Shown: piece after piece, positions 14,230 through 26,500 of the stretch | Layout: each line of letters starts with the position of its first letter | How positions within the stretch are numbered: the stretch's first letter is position 1 | Assembly (NCBI RefSeq): GCF_018691265.1 | Contig: NW_024881330.1 | Coordinates: 14,755,386-14,819,385, forward strand | Source: Tyto alba | Taxonomy: Eukaryota > Chordata > Aves > Strigiformes > Tytonidae | Direction: 5' to 3' | DNA: 64,000 bases | Translations under genes and position numbers: made by a program | Notes under the pieces: model-generated | Databases searched by the model: none | The model's input: only the letters and a program-made list of their open reading frames with translations | What the model was told of the DNA's origin: nothing

Positions 14230-14932
14230 TGTGCCCAGGTTTGGCAGCAGGGAGACTGCAGGGGTGGCCTTTTTGAGCAGAGCTTGTGCACAGCTGGTGG
14301 TACCTCTGGGAAAACGTAAGAAAGGGCAGAAAATGTCAAGCACATAGAAGAGGCGGGGAAAAAAAAAGAACAAAAAACAGCAGAGGGAACCCCAAGGTCA
14401 GTGGAGGAGGTGCTCCATGGTGAAGCAGATATTTCCTACAGCCTGTGGAGGACATACGCTGGAGAAGAAAGGTGTGAGAAGAAAGGAATGGCAGAGAGAA
14501 ATCACTACATTCTGATCATAACCCCCCTCAACATCCCTTTTGCACTCCTTGCCTCCTCACTGAAGGTACTTGCACTAAGCGTAATGCGCAGTGATAAAAA
14601 GGGAGGAGGAAAAGAGGCTGGGAGGATGGGGAAGGTCAAGTTGAGCCTGGGAAAGCAAGGAGGAAAGCTGTTGGTTTAATGTTTGTATCTTTGTTTCCCA
14701 CTACCCACATTATTAATTTTTTTTAATTATTATTTTATTTGGCAATAAAATAAGTAAATTTTTCCTCAGCTGAGTCCCTTTGCCTACCATGGTAACTGGT
14801 AAGCAGCCTTTATCTCAACCCATGAGCTTTTTCATTCCTGTTCTTCCCATTTTCTCTCCCATCTTGCTGGGGAGGGGAGTGAGCGAACAGCTAGGTGGGA
14901 GTTGGGCTGCTAACCTAGCCTAAACCACCACA
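14230..14932 (+). mobile_element. Solo LTR of an avian endogenous retrovirus (about 703 bp)
   Basis: The element starts tgtgcccaggtttggcagca and ends gcctaaaccaccaca, so it has the TG...CA ends expected of an LTR. Segments in between match a familiar bird LTR layout in order: ctgcaggggtggc near the start, gtggaggacatacgctggag near 14,441, a polyadenylation signal AATAAA at 14,744-14,749, ttatctcaacccatgagc near 14,810, and ggggaggggagtgagcgaac near 14,870. No gag, pol or env reading frame flanks it, so it is a solo LTR left by recombination. I could not find a clear target-site duplication. It lies antisense to COL14A1 within an intron. Confidence 0.75.
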
Positions 14933-16905
14933 CCTCTCAGCTAAAAAACCCCAACAGAAAGTCCAGAAGCAAGAGAATAAAACTGACCCTCAGTGTTTTG
15001 TTGTTTTTATTGAAATGATGGCTAAAAACATTTCAGACACACAGATAAATACTCTGCAGAGAAAGGATATAGTCACATATTTACCACAGGATACAGTCAA
15101 AACACTGTGATTCTCCCCTCCCCAAAGGGATTTGATTAGAGAATCACTCGTAGAAGCTCTCTGAGAAACTGTAAAACATCTGAGAAGGCACAGAATGTAT
15201 TAACCCCTGTCACTGTACAGAAAGGAGCTTTGTACATGAGGGAGTTGGAGAAGCGCCAGGGTACAAGTACTCAAATATCAGTGCATGATGAAAGAAGCTG
15301 AGTCTCTGAGCTTTATCTCAACAGAGAGAAAGAGAAAAGGCTTCTGACATTATTAATACGAGCGTGCACAGCAGCGATAAATCACTAAGCTGAAAACTGT
15401 TAGGTTCTGAAAAATATAGAAAGGAGATTCAAGACTTGAAAGTGGTGGTGCAGAACTAGAGAAGGTTTCTGGAAATCAAATATAAAGTGAACATTTGATG
15501 GATGAGTGTTAGACATTAAACCTGAATTAATTTGGCACGATGACATTACTGGATATACACTGGAGGCTTGTTTGAGATAAGAACATAGTACTTAGAGGAG
15601 GAAAGAAAGGAGTAAATCTTTTCAAACTACTTGAATGGGCAGGACAGAATAGATGGAAAATTTTAATCTAGGTTACTGAAGCTGCTGGAGAAATTACTAG
15701 CAAGCCACACAAGCCACTGACAGAGTTCTATAAAAAAAAAAAAAAAGAATGAAACCCAAATACAGTCTAATTTAAAGACAGAAGAAAAAAGTAGATTTGG
15801 GAGTTTAGAAGACATCCACAAATCCCAGCACTACCTAGAGCCTCAGAAAGTTGGTAATCAAATAACAGACAGCAGTGCAGAATCAGTCCTCCAAACCACA
15901 GACAAAAATAAGAGTGAGAAGCTTTGAAACCATCCGGATTCATTAATAGATATCCATCTTGTATTTCTTAGTGAAGAGCTGGTTTCTATAAGTAGGAAAG
16001 GTTATGGTGAAATCTTTGTCCAGCTGAAATTGAAACTGAAATCTCTGGGGTTTACGATGTGACTCTGAAGAAAGTATATTAGCTAAGTATTTATAAACAA
16101 AAAATTTTTGATTATGTGCATTTTGTGCCTTTCAGAAAATAGAGCGGAATACATGAGTTATGACAATGCACAAACGGAACCTTGCATTATTGGCAGAGTC
16201 CATGCACTTTTTCATAAACACTGGCATGTATACTGCTGTGCTTTATTTGTTTTATCCCAAAACATTGATTTCAGATTTTCTGGTCCGCTAAATGCCAGAT
16301 CTGTCCTAATATTCACACTGGAGAATTTTGTCAGATAATTCTCCATATGCAGGAGAATGAAAGATGATCTTTGCCTTTCTAAGGCTTGCAAAGACACTTT
16401 AGTTTCTTTTTATATAAATATCCTGTAACAACTGGGCCAGATGTTCACAGAAGGCACCTCCTCATACCAAAATTTGACTCAAATACTTGGAGAAATGGTG
16501 AAATAGGCTTTTGCTATTCTTTCAGTCAAGACAAGAACAGAAGCCACAACCACTGACAATACCAATCTGGACAATGGTTGTTTTCAATTTGGTTAATGGG
16601 CAAAGATTGCTTTTGTTTTCAGATAAGATATCACCTAATGATTTCTCTTGTACTGTTAACTCATAAGGTCTTACCACCTTGATCAAGGATATAACACAGC
16701 CACAGAATGTATCAGGGTTGCTATTAAATTCATCAAATGTAGCCATATACTAAATAGTTATGAAACCAATTAATTGCTGGCCTGATATGAGTATGACCAA
16801 ATGAACTCATTTCCTGTCAAACATCTGCAGAGGATCAAGTTATTCTTCATGGTTTTGCCACAAAATTTTGCTTTTATTTCTTTAATCCATTTCTTTCACA
16901 GACTC

Positions 16906-16926
16906 TTTTTTTTTTTTTTTTTTTTT
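16906..16926. repeat. Poly-T run of 21
   Basis: An uninterrupted T run in intronic sequence. On the minus, transcribed strand it is poly-A. It may be the tail of an old retroposed sequence, but nothing recognisable is attached. Confidence 0.9.
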
Positions 16927-18888
16927 AATCCAAATTCAATTTTAGGTGGAACGGTCTTTATATAATAAACTAGGAAATTTTGATACCATTATTCTTTGTG
17001 TATCGGTTCTGAATTCACTTCTATCCCAGCTACACATTTTTTGCTGATGTTGTTATTTCTGCAGAACGTTTTTGCTTGGACTCTCACCCTACTCCCACTG
17101 AAGTCATTCAGTTGGAATCTCCATCACTTTGAATAATCATTCTACCGCACAAAGTAAAGAAATATGCAATAGTGAGACAGGAAAGAAGTCTATTACTTTG
17201 CATTAAAATATAGCTGGGTTGGGAATAGGACTAAACAAAATCAAGAATTCATAAAAAGCAGCATAACAGGGTTTTTTTTTTCTTTTTGGTCAGTTTTGCT
17301 GATTGAGAAGTTTGTAAGTTTTGCCTTTCTTTCAAATACACACCCCAGTTTTCTGGTAAAACCTGCTACAGTAAGTGTAAGGCAATAGGTTTTCACAGGT
17401 GCTGGATGGAAGTGTATTTTGCTCTGATACAAACTGCCCCAATACAACTGAAGAGGTTTAAATGAGTAAAAAGTTGTGCAGGGAGGAGGAAAGCAAATGA
17501 GCCAAAGACTTTGCAAGTAAACAGGAATCCTAAAAAGGGAGAGACTGCAGATCCAATCTTCTCTTGCCAACTGTATTTTTGCCCCTACTTCATGAAAAAG
17601 CATAAATCCTCTCCCACAGTCTGGCAGACACTTTCCTCTGTCTGCATTTAATCAACATTTTCCTATTACAGGCCCAGTTTTCCCTCCTTCAACTTTTATC
17701 ACTTGTCCTTCATTAAGAAAACAAATCACATTTTCCTTCTTTAGTTCTCTCATTGCTTCCAACTCAGTCTTCCTCTAGACATGAAAGAAAGATCACCTAT
17801 CCACTACCTCATCATGCACTAGCAGGTATAACTTCATTCCTTAAGTGGTGTAAATACTAGCTAACATCTTCCCCAATGTGATGAATTCAAGGGTGCTTTG
17901 GCTTGAGAAATGCTGTGTGAAAGCAAACTTGTATAGTGTTAATAAATACAATATGACACAAATATGTATGGCAAATAGAAAAACCCACTGAAGTGAGAAA
18001 AATTTGCATGGGCTTCAAGGAGCTTTGGGTGAGGTCTCTGATACTTGCATTAGTAGGAAACAGAGCTAAAAGGAATGGAAGAAATGGGATCCTTGAAACT
18101 ATCCAATTTATTCACAGAGAAACTATTTAAGGTCATATCATGCTATTCTTGTATGTGCTCGTTCTGTACATCATAAATAACCACTGAAGGGAATAATTAC
18201 TGTTGGGATTACTTCATAAAGAAGATGCTATTTGAATTTTAGAACAACAGGAAATAGAGTTATATATTAAACTTGAAATAAATTTTACAGTCCACACTAG
18301 AGGTTCTCATGACAAGCAATTTCACCAGAAGATTGGCTCCTTGCAAGCAGACAAAACTCTTTTTCCTCCTCAAAATATTTCAAATGTTGTCATATATATG
18401 ACCTACATCAGAACAAAGTTATCAAGTTATTATGTGCCTAATTATACAATAATACCAATTTGACCCTAAGTGGGATTAATACTGCAAGTCTATCTTGCCG
18501 ACAAGATGATAGGAAATCATTATGTGTATACACACACACATGCACACACTCATGTGAATCTTCCACTACTCAAAGTTCACCCAGTGGGGAAGAAAACGCA
18601 ATATGATTTTTTAATGTAGGTTCAAAGACTGATTTAATGCTATTCATGGTGGTATACAGTGCTTACTGTATAAAGTGGTAAGACAAAACACAGAACTAAA
18701 AGCAATGCCCCTGCTGCAGCAACTCTCCAATGTTTCTGAAAAATACTATTTTTTCCCTTCTGCTTAACTTAACCCTGGGAACCAGATTTAAAGTACTGAC
18801 TTAAATAAAATCTATATAATGGCCAAGTTAAATAATAAAGCTAATCATTTTCAAAATATCACAGAAGTCATATGTGTTATGATCTGAC

Positions 18889-18975
18889 CTTCTGGAGCTG
18901 GTTTACTCGCATTTGTTTTTTCTGGATCCTTCACCTTGGATTTGCTTGTTTCTTTTCTTCTCTCTATATCTTTAA
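18889..18975 (-). CDS. COL14A1: COL14A1 exon: linker between first FN3 and first vWA domain
   Basis: The minus strand has an acceptor (cattacttttcag-like) ending at 18,976 and then an 87-nt exon. With the A left over from the previous exon it reads I-K-D-I-E-R-R-K and ends K-P-A-P-E plus one base (28 whole codons). The opening IKD followed by basic residues matches the segment after FN3 domain 1 in vertebrate collagen XIV. The rest is lysine- and glutamate-rich linker that varies between species. The exon starts and ends in phase 1, so its loss would keep the frame. The donor is GAAG|GTCAGA, with C at intron position +3, weaker than usual. The next exon in the gene should start the von Willebrand A domain and is outside the window. 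Confidence 0.85.
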
Positions 18976-21900
18976 CTGAAAAGTAAATGAGGAAAAAATA
19001 ATCAATCAAACTAGAAACACTGCAATCAGAAGCATGTAATTTTCTTCTTACCAATAAAGAAGTTGCATGCAGTATCTTGCAATATGCTTAGGTAACAAAT
19101 GACTGTTACTGGGTTTTCCCTCTCTCCCTTTGGGTTTATTCTTGTTATGAATCTTTCCCTATCCTATTACCATTACAGTTCTCAAAAGTGATTCTCCTCA
19201 CACAGGAGAATCCAAATACAGTGACATCAGCACCTAAGCCCACGCTGACAAGATCCAGCACTGGAAATATAGTCCAGAAAATTGGCAAAGCTAGCTGGCA
19301 AAGTCCAGCATTGCAGAGTTCCAGTCCAAGTCATTCAACACAAAAGCACACAAGCCAGCTGTTACATTATCCTCTTTAATGAATCAGCTTAGATCTCATG
19401 CCCAAATCTGTGTTCAGGGCACCAAATACTCCCACAAGAGCAAAGTTGCTCCAAAGCTCAGACTTCAACAGTTTCTCATCCTGCAAGTGGGTGGGATATC
19501 TCCCTTAATTATGTCCCAAATCTCTCATAACAGCCAAGCAGAACCCATCTTGATTAGCAATTCCTAAAATTACATTAGTAGCCAGTATCACACTACTAAT
19601 TGTCTGAAAGATTCTGGCAAAATTACTGCTGTCATGTATTAGGGGGGGAAAAAAAAATTCCTTTTAGAACTTCCTTACAATACTAATTGGTGTCAATGCC
19701 TCAGCTGTCTACAATGGCCAGGAACAGCTTAAAAGAATGAAAAAGAGAATATCTTTCATAGAAAATAAAATTCTACTCCAATTAAAATCTTTAGTTTATG
19801 TAGAGCTGGATTATGACTGACATTCATCCAAGCAGGCACTGAGTTTTAGTTAGGATCAGAGTATCTATGCTACATCATTCAAAAAACAGTGAGAAAGTGA
19901 AAGAAGGTTATCTGTCTCTTGAAACATATGACACAAAATAGACAACCCAAGTATTCTCTTTTACAGAAGCAGAACCAAAGTCAAATGGATTTTGCTAATC
20001 TACTCAACAGTATATGGAATACCTGAAACAGTCAAGAGTGCTTTAAATTTCAATCCAAAATATAATCACAAGACCATCCTAAGATTTTAGGAAGACAGCA
20101 AGACATTGTCAAGTGTCTGAGAGTGATAACCCTCTGCAGAACCTACAGCCCCCACACTCCAGGTACAGAGTTAGGAAAAGTGCTGAAAAAATAACAGAAG
20201 TTTTGACTCCTCTCCTTATTAACACAGCATGTGTAGCTGTACACCACCTCTATCTCTAGTGAATGGTTGTGAAACAGATTCAGAAGCAAATTCAGGTCCA
20301 CAAGCTTACTGAGGAGGTGCTTCTACCAAGGTAGATCTTGGTTATTAGCTGGGTTACAGATAAAGCCACAATGACACCAGGTCTTACTCAGAAGTCTGGG
20401 TTTAATGCTTACCTAAACAAGTCTCCAAATAAAATAAGAGGTGAAATTACCAGAATTATACTAGTCAAAAAGGATGCCATTGTTTAGCCTTCGAAGACCA
20501 TTCATTTGAGAAAAAGCTAAGGGCTGTTTGATGGATTCCTCTAATGCTAGTGCTGTTGAGTGGAAAGTCTCCAGAGAAACAGCACAGAAGTTTGAAAATG
20601 CTCATAGGAGACAAGTTGGCAGAATTTTCTGGATTTGGGAAAATCATTTCTAACTGTCAAAATTCTAACCATGTAGAAAGAAAAGACAAGAAGGCACCAG
20701 TTTTACATATTTACACAGACAAAAAACCTTATATAGTACATGTCTGAACAGCTGCATTTTTTATTCTCCATGATCTTTTTAAATTATATACTATGCACAA
20801 TAGCTTACAAACAGCAGTAGAATAAGAAAGTATACCTGGCTATATAAAGAGGAATACTCTTTGAACAACAACATTTTATTGTAGGCTTGAGAATTTTTTG
20901 TACATCAGCTAAAGCTCAGCAGCATTAAAAACGTAATTCCAATGAAATAAACCAGAGGATATTCTCCAAGCTTTGTATATGTTTGACCTTTTTTCATCTC
21001 AAGAATTAGTGACCACTTGTCAGAGAAGGGGAAAAAAACCCACAAAATACAGGACAGCAAAAAAGAAGGATCTGTATACATGCTGAGTCTGGGTTTACTC
21101 ATACAAGGCACCAAACTGTCAAATGAAACTCTGGCATTAAGTACTACATGTTTTCACCTGCAGCAAAGAAAGAGTACACTAAATAGAACATAACATTCTT
21201 AAAACAAGTTGCCAGATCTACTTTTCCTGAAGAATAGAGGTAGTTTAAAAAACAGCCACACCTAAAGTTATAGAAGTCGGTGTAGCTTTCTCTGAGCTGC
21301 TTTTCAATGATAATGTAATCTGTGGTTTTGTGGGTTTCCTAACTGGAATAGAACTTAAAAGTAGTAAACACACAGCTGCAGTGATGAAAATCTAGAAGGA
21401 CTTTGACATACACCACATCAAGCAGTCAGCATATTTTATCCTGTGCTGGTTCTAAGAGAAAGTTGGTTTAGCAATGACAGTGAGAAATATTTAGTGTCAA
21501 GGGAATTCAGTAGGCTTTCCACTGTACTCTCAGACTGTCACATTTTTATCTTTATGGACTAAATCTCCATTAATCATATTTAACTGATCTGTTTAAGATG
21601 CAGATCAAGACAAATCAGCTAAAGTATACATATCACTGTGATATAGACATTAAGAGTATGTGTAGGTCAGATAAAAAAAGTCTTAAGCATAATTTGTAAA
21701 CATATTGGACAGTTGAAAACCAGTAAGAATTTAGTCTTTCATGGCATCATTGAACTAGCAACTAGTTGCCAGTTGGCACAGCCATAAGAATGTTTTAATA
21801 AAAAGTTGGACAAAGGGAAGGAAAATTTTTAAGTATCAGAATATAGCACTTCCCTTCTTGTTTCCGCTCACTGAAGATACTTTTCCACAAGACACTGGCT

Positions 21901-22157
21901 AATTTTATAATGGAAACGGATTCCAAACCAATGGAAATGAAGAGCCCAAAACAAGAATCTCCTGTGCAAGAGTGACAGGATCAATTCAGGCCTCTAGCTG
22001 TATATGTACCAGTTAAAATCTGTGGCTCTCATTAGCCTTCTACCACAGAAGAAACTGTATTTTCATTGCCCCCCTTTGTGTCAGACTTTGTTACAACTTC
22101 ACAAATTATATTAAATATCTGATAAATTCTGTATGTCAGGCATAAAAAGGCACATAC
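18976..22157 (-). other. COL14A1: COL14A1 intron (phase 1, about 3.2 kb)
   Basis: Intron between the second FN3 exon and the linker exon. It starts with GTATGT on the minus strand and ends with a pyrimidine-rich ttttcag. It holds AT-rich sequence with no recognised repeat or exon. Short open frames on both strands lack splice boundaries or similarity. Confidence 0.85.
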
Positions 22158-22301
22158 TTCTGAATTGGCCTTGTGCTGGCTTACTCTCCTTGTCTTCACT
22201 GAATGCAATAATCTGAAGAGCATAGTTTTGATCTGGAATAAGACCTTGAATAATTGCTTTGGTTGCAGTGTTTTGAAGAATTAATTGATTGGTTTTTCCA
22301 C
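22158..22301 (-). CDS. COL14A1: COL14A1 exon: second half of first fibronectin type III domain
   Basis: A 144-nt exon with acceptor ttttctcttacag and donor AGAA|GTATGT. Translation (phase 1 in, phase 1 out) gives [10 protein letters not shown], then [20 protein letters not shown], and ends [11 protein letters not shown]. This is a near-identical match to collagen XIV as I know it from mammals. The L-x-P-x-x-x-Y pattern (LIPDQNY) is the usual E-F loop and strand F signature of a fibronectin type III fold. Together with the exon at 23,401-23,517 it completes the N-terminal FN3 module, which lies outside the cell in the matrix protein. The reading frame is intact. Confidence 0.96.
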
Positions 22302-23400
22302 CTGTAAGAGAAAAGACAAAAACCCCCACAAATACATAACTTTGTTTACTTTTCTTATAACATGTTAAATGCAATGACTTAAAACTACCTCACTCTCTAC
22401 AAAGACCCAAGTGTTCCCACTTTTGGGACTATCCATGCAGCCAGGTCAGAGGGCATCCCACAAAAGCAAGAACTCAGGCAGCCTGACCAAAGACATGGAC
22501 CACTTTTCTTAGAAACACTCTAAGTTCGATCAATCAGCCTTTCTGTCCGGGCCTCATGCAATAGCCACCGTATCCACAAAAACTAATATTAAGAAAAAAA
22601 AATATTTGACAAAAAGCTGTCGAGTTTTGTAACATCATACCCAGAGGCTTTCACACTGCTCTGTGATTGGCTGTCAGTTCTGACTCCATCGTACCTATGT
22701 CATCTCTGAATACCCTCTTCGCCCACTTCCTTTGGGCAAGGAAATTCTCATGTATAAATACAAATATTAAACATTTATATGTATACATATATATAAAGAC
22801 TATATACAAATATGTATTTTAGCTGTATGTTAAAAATGTATCTATATCTGAATTTAAATATGTAGAGAAGTAGTACCTCTACACAGGTAGTCTGATATAG
22901 ACACTTTGTTGCTATCTTTACATTTCAAGCTTTCATTCAAAAAATTTTTTAAAAGATTGGGTTTGGATTTTTTTAAGTTTGATCTAAAATCTTTTTGGTC
23001 TTTTCTGGGGAGCTCCCTGTGGGAGAAGGCTCAGGAAGATCCACCTCAGAACTTTGACTGAAAGAGGGTTCCTATGCTCTGCCCTGAACACTTTCTAGAC
23101 TTCCTTACACCCAACTGGAAGAAAGGTAAAAACAGATGATCAGTGACAATTCCCAAGGACGACATATGAAGCATCTACCCACTTCTGCTACCTGAAGCAT
23201 TCAATTCTCATATTCTATGCCTATGACCACTCTCTGGTGAGATCGATTTCTCTCTTCCGTTGACCAGCCAATACTCCATTATCCATGGCTTTCTCACAGT
23301 TCCTTAGTCCTGAAGGATGACATTAGTCTCTGAAAAGCTGTTCAGCCTTAGGAAGACAGTCTTTTCACCTTAAAAGAGAACTTACAGACTTTTGTTTTAC
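22302..23400 (-). other. COL14A1: COL14A1 intron splitting the first FN3 domain (1.1 kb)
   Basis: Phase-1 intron with donor TCAG|GTAAAA and acceptor ttacag on the minus strand. It includes AT-rich sequence with short TA-rich patches around 22,760-22,860. No repeat family was recognised. Confidence 0.9.
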
Positions 23401-23517
23401 CTGAACTTGGAGTGACAAGAAGCTTATATCCAGTGAATTGCCCTTTGGGGGCTTTCCAGGAGATCTGTACACTGTCAGGACTGACTACATTGTATCTTAG
23501 CCTCGTTGGTGGGGACA
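23401..23517 (-). CDS. COL14A1: COL14A1 exon: first half of first fibronectin type III domain
   Basis: A 117-nt exon preceded by cctgcttgcag and followed by GTAAAA. With the G carried from the start-codon exon it reads [12 protein letters not shown], then [16 protein letters not shown], and ends [10 protein letters not shown] plus one base. The PPTRLRYNV start and the W-K-A-P turn match the mature N-terminus of vertebrate collagen XIV. The tryptophan is the conserved core residue of an FN3 fold. Collagen XIV is a fibril-associated collagen (FACIT) that binds collagen I fibrils and matrix proteoglycans. The exon is 1-1 in phase and intact, so the gene appears functional here. Confidence 0.96.
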
Positions 23518-26500
23518 CTGCAAGCAGGGAAAGAAAACAACATGTTAAATTCAAATAAAAAGCAACTGCCGTTTTAAACAAACATAAAATAAACATGTAT
23601 AGGAAGACAACACAAGATTTTAATGGTAAAGGATGCAAGTTATTCAAAATATCACATACATCAGTTTATTAGTTTGTAAAATGACATCCCCAGGTGCACT
23701 ACTTCCCTCAGACATATCTTTTATTTATCTCTTTATAAAAACAAACAACCTAACAGCAGAGGACAGAAACACAAACAGTGTTAGATGTTAAGACTCTAGT
23801 TTAGCAGGCAAAGCTGGTAATAAAAATGCTCTTTGTTAATATATGGGAATTAAAATTGCTCTCCTTGCTTACACTGACAATATGCACTACCTAGTCTCCT
23901 GTACCTCCCATTACTGTGGGTGTTTCCCCACATTTAAGGTCATTCAGGGCCAAATTTTCAAAGCCTTGTGAAGACACAATAACCAAGAGGAAAAATAGGC
24001 ATGCACAAGGCAGAGAGAACTTCAGCTGCCCAATTTGCAAACCTGGCCTAAGCAGCACCCAGACTTGCAGCACACAGACTTGCCCAGCTGTAAGCACTGC
24101 TTCCATCTCATCAAGACTAGCAGGCATGCACAGGCTAGTCAAGAATTAAACAGAGGCAATCTGGATGATAAGCAAATCTGGCTTCTATTTATATTGTGCC
24201 ATCACCTAGGTTTCAAATAGAAGCAGCAGGTGAAATGAATAAAAGCATGAAATGATTGAGAAAGAGGTGATATTTCAGTGAATCAGTGCACAGAGGAACT
24301 GTTACTGCAGTATCAGCAACTTTGTGTCTGTGCACATAAACTGAAGTTTTTCCAGAGTTTTGCATCTCTCTGCTCAGGCAAGCTTCTCTAATGCTGGGCA
24401 ACACTCTACATAGCATTTCTGTTCTGCTTCAGGGAGCCACATCCCTCCTTCACAGCAAACAACTGAAGCAGAGCTGATAGTTGTGCAGTTTGTGGTATCC
24501 AAAGTTGTCAGTAACGTGAAAGCTTCATCCATTTGAATAGGGTTTGGCTCACAGAACTAACTGATCTAGAGCGAAAAGCAGCCCAGGAACCTACCCAGAC
24601 ACTGAATAACAGAAAGAGTCAGAAAAGCTTAACAAACTCCCCCACCAGCCTTGCCCCTCCTCCTCCCACTACCTCCACAGCCCCCTGAACTTTCTCCTTC
24701 ATTTCCCAAACCCTTGGTGTGTCTTCCACTACCACCCTTAAGGTTTCTGTTAGTAAATCTAAGAAATAAGGGAAATTATCTGAAGGGGGAAAGTGGCAAT
24801 TTCTTTTCCCTAGGGCCCTAGATAGCTCTTAATTGACTAGGCTCATACCCACAGTTTGTTGGTCCAGTGGATATAATAAACCAACAGCTCTCATGATAGT
24901 TCTGAGATTTAAGGATTACAGCATACGGAGCATCTGAGTCAACAGGCAGAATGTGCTCGCCAACAGTCTCTGGCCTCTCCATTTGACCTGCTACAGTCAA
25001 TGCAGCTCTGGCACTAGCAGCAGCCAAAGACCTGTCCTGAACCGATTACTTTTTCCTACATGCTTCTTTTTCCAACAGCTTGAGGGAAGAAGTAAGAAGG
25101 AAAGAGGCAGGTTGTAGGTTTTTTTAGATATGGGGTGGTGTTTTTTTCATGTCTACCATTAAAAACATTTGTGGTCTTATAAGTAAAAATCTGGAGGTTT
25201 AATACAAGAAATGTATTCCCTTGCATTCCGCCCCTCAATCCATTAGGGACAGTTTTGCCAGATCAAAGGGAGGTTCTGCAGTTCAAGTCCCTCTGCCTTG
25301 AGGGACTTAACACCAGAACACAGAAAAGAGAGTAGTACATAGGCACCAAGAGCAGCATAGTAACACCTCCACATTCTCAAAGACTTCAGAAAACAAGCTC
25401 AAGAAGATGAGCAAGGAGACAAAAAACAAGAAATAGCACACCAATTCCACAAACTCAGAACTGTTCTGATTCACAGCACTGGGTTTGAAACCAAACAGTG
25501 CATTTCCCCAGCTGCTGGGCACAATCTTGTCAGACCTTGTCCTCGGACTGCCTGTCACCTCCCTGAAGTTTAGAAGAAGAGAGGCTGCAAGCGTGTGCAG
25601 GGATCACTGCAAATACAAAAATCAGTTCTTTGAAAATTTGGCCCTCGTATTGCAAAATGTTTTGCTGGGCAGGTTTCTGCAAGAACATTCAGCATGCTAT
25701 AATTGTAACAAAATCACAGAGACTATGGCAAAAAGTTTTGAAAGCCAAGCAGACTGTAGTTATGGATTACAGCTTTTAATTCATTCTCAAGATTCATTCT
25801 GTCTTTGAGCTATACATAAATCACAAATAATTGGGCTGAATGAACCAAGAATGACAAATCATACCTAGACATTTGCAAAATATGCCATTGCTTTTATTAT
25901 TTATTTTGTCTAAGGAATAGTGAATAAACTTTTGAACAGTGACAGTATGCAAGTGTAAAAATGCTACATATTTTACCAGGATTAAGTGGTAAATTTCTGT
26001 GGGGAATAAGAGGCAGAGCAGAGAGCAACAAAGTAACACCAAGGATTAACAAAAGAATCATGTTTTAGAATTTTGGAGTTCACTTTCTCTGCCATCTTCT
26101 TCCTTCCCCTGTCTTTCCATTCTATCCTACTTTCAATTTAACAGTTTATGTAAGCACCTTCTAACAAAGAAGCATAGTTCCGGCCTAATTGCTATTAGCC
26201 ATCACCAAACCAGGTAAATTTTGGGAGCCCCTAAAAAACAATCACAGATTTTACAAGCAAAGAAGGACACAGTCACCAAAAGTTTTTCTGTTTACTACAG
26301 AGTTACAATGTGCAAGACTAGAAAAGTTGTGCCAGAATAGTCTTTACACAACTAGTCAATTTTCACTAGGTACTTTTTGTATGAAAGATGGCAGTGCAGG
26401 GGAGCAGATATTCCCACACAGCAATTAACCATAACAAAGAAAATAAATATTCACCAGACAGATATTCAACTGTGTCTTAGTTGTGCAAAGACTAATGTTC

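Larger units (their letters stand above)
1..18888 (-). other. COL14A1: COL14A1 intron downstream of the linker exon (partial)
   Basis: This stretch lies 3' of the last recognisable COL14A1 exon on the minus strand, so it is read as intron. I looked for the next expected exons, which encode the first von Willebrand A domain with its D-x-S-x-S type metal-binding motif, and found no minus-strand match. It holds a degenerate CR1 LINE (about 3,396-4,700), a solo LTR (14,230-14,932), two short tandem duplications (6,025-6,064 and 11,261-11,302) and several homopolymer runs. The rest is unremarkable AT-rich DNA in which I see no gene. The listed short open frames lack exon-like boundaries or recognisable protein similarity. 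Confidence 0.75.

Noticed and set aside
25271..25310. gttcaagtcc, resembling a tRNA B box
   Set aside because: No A box, acceptor stem or cloverleaf can be drawn around it. Only a 9-bp hairpin is present.
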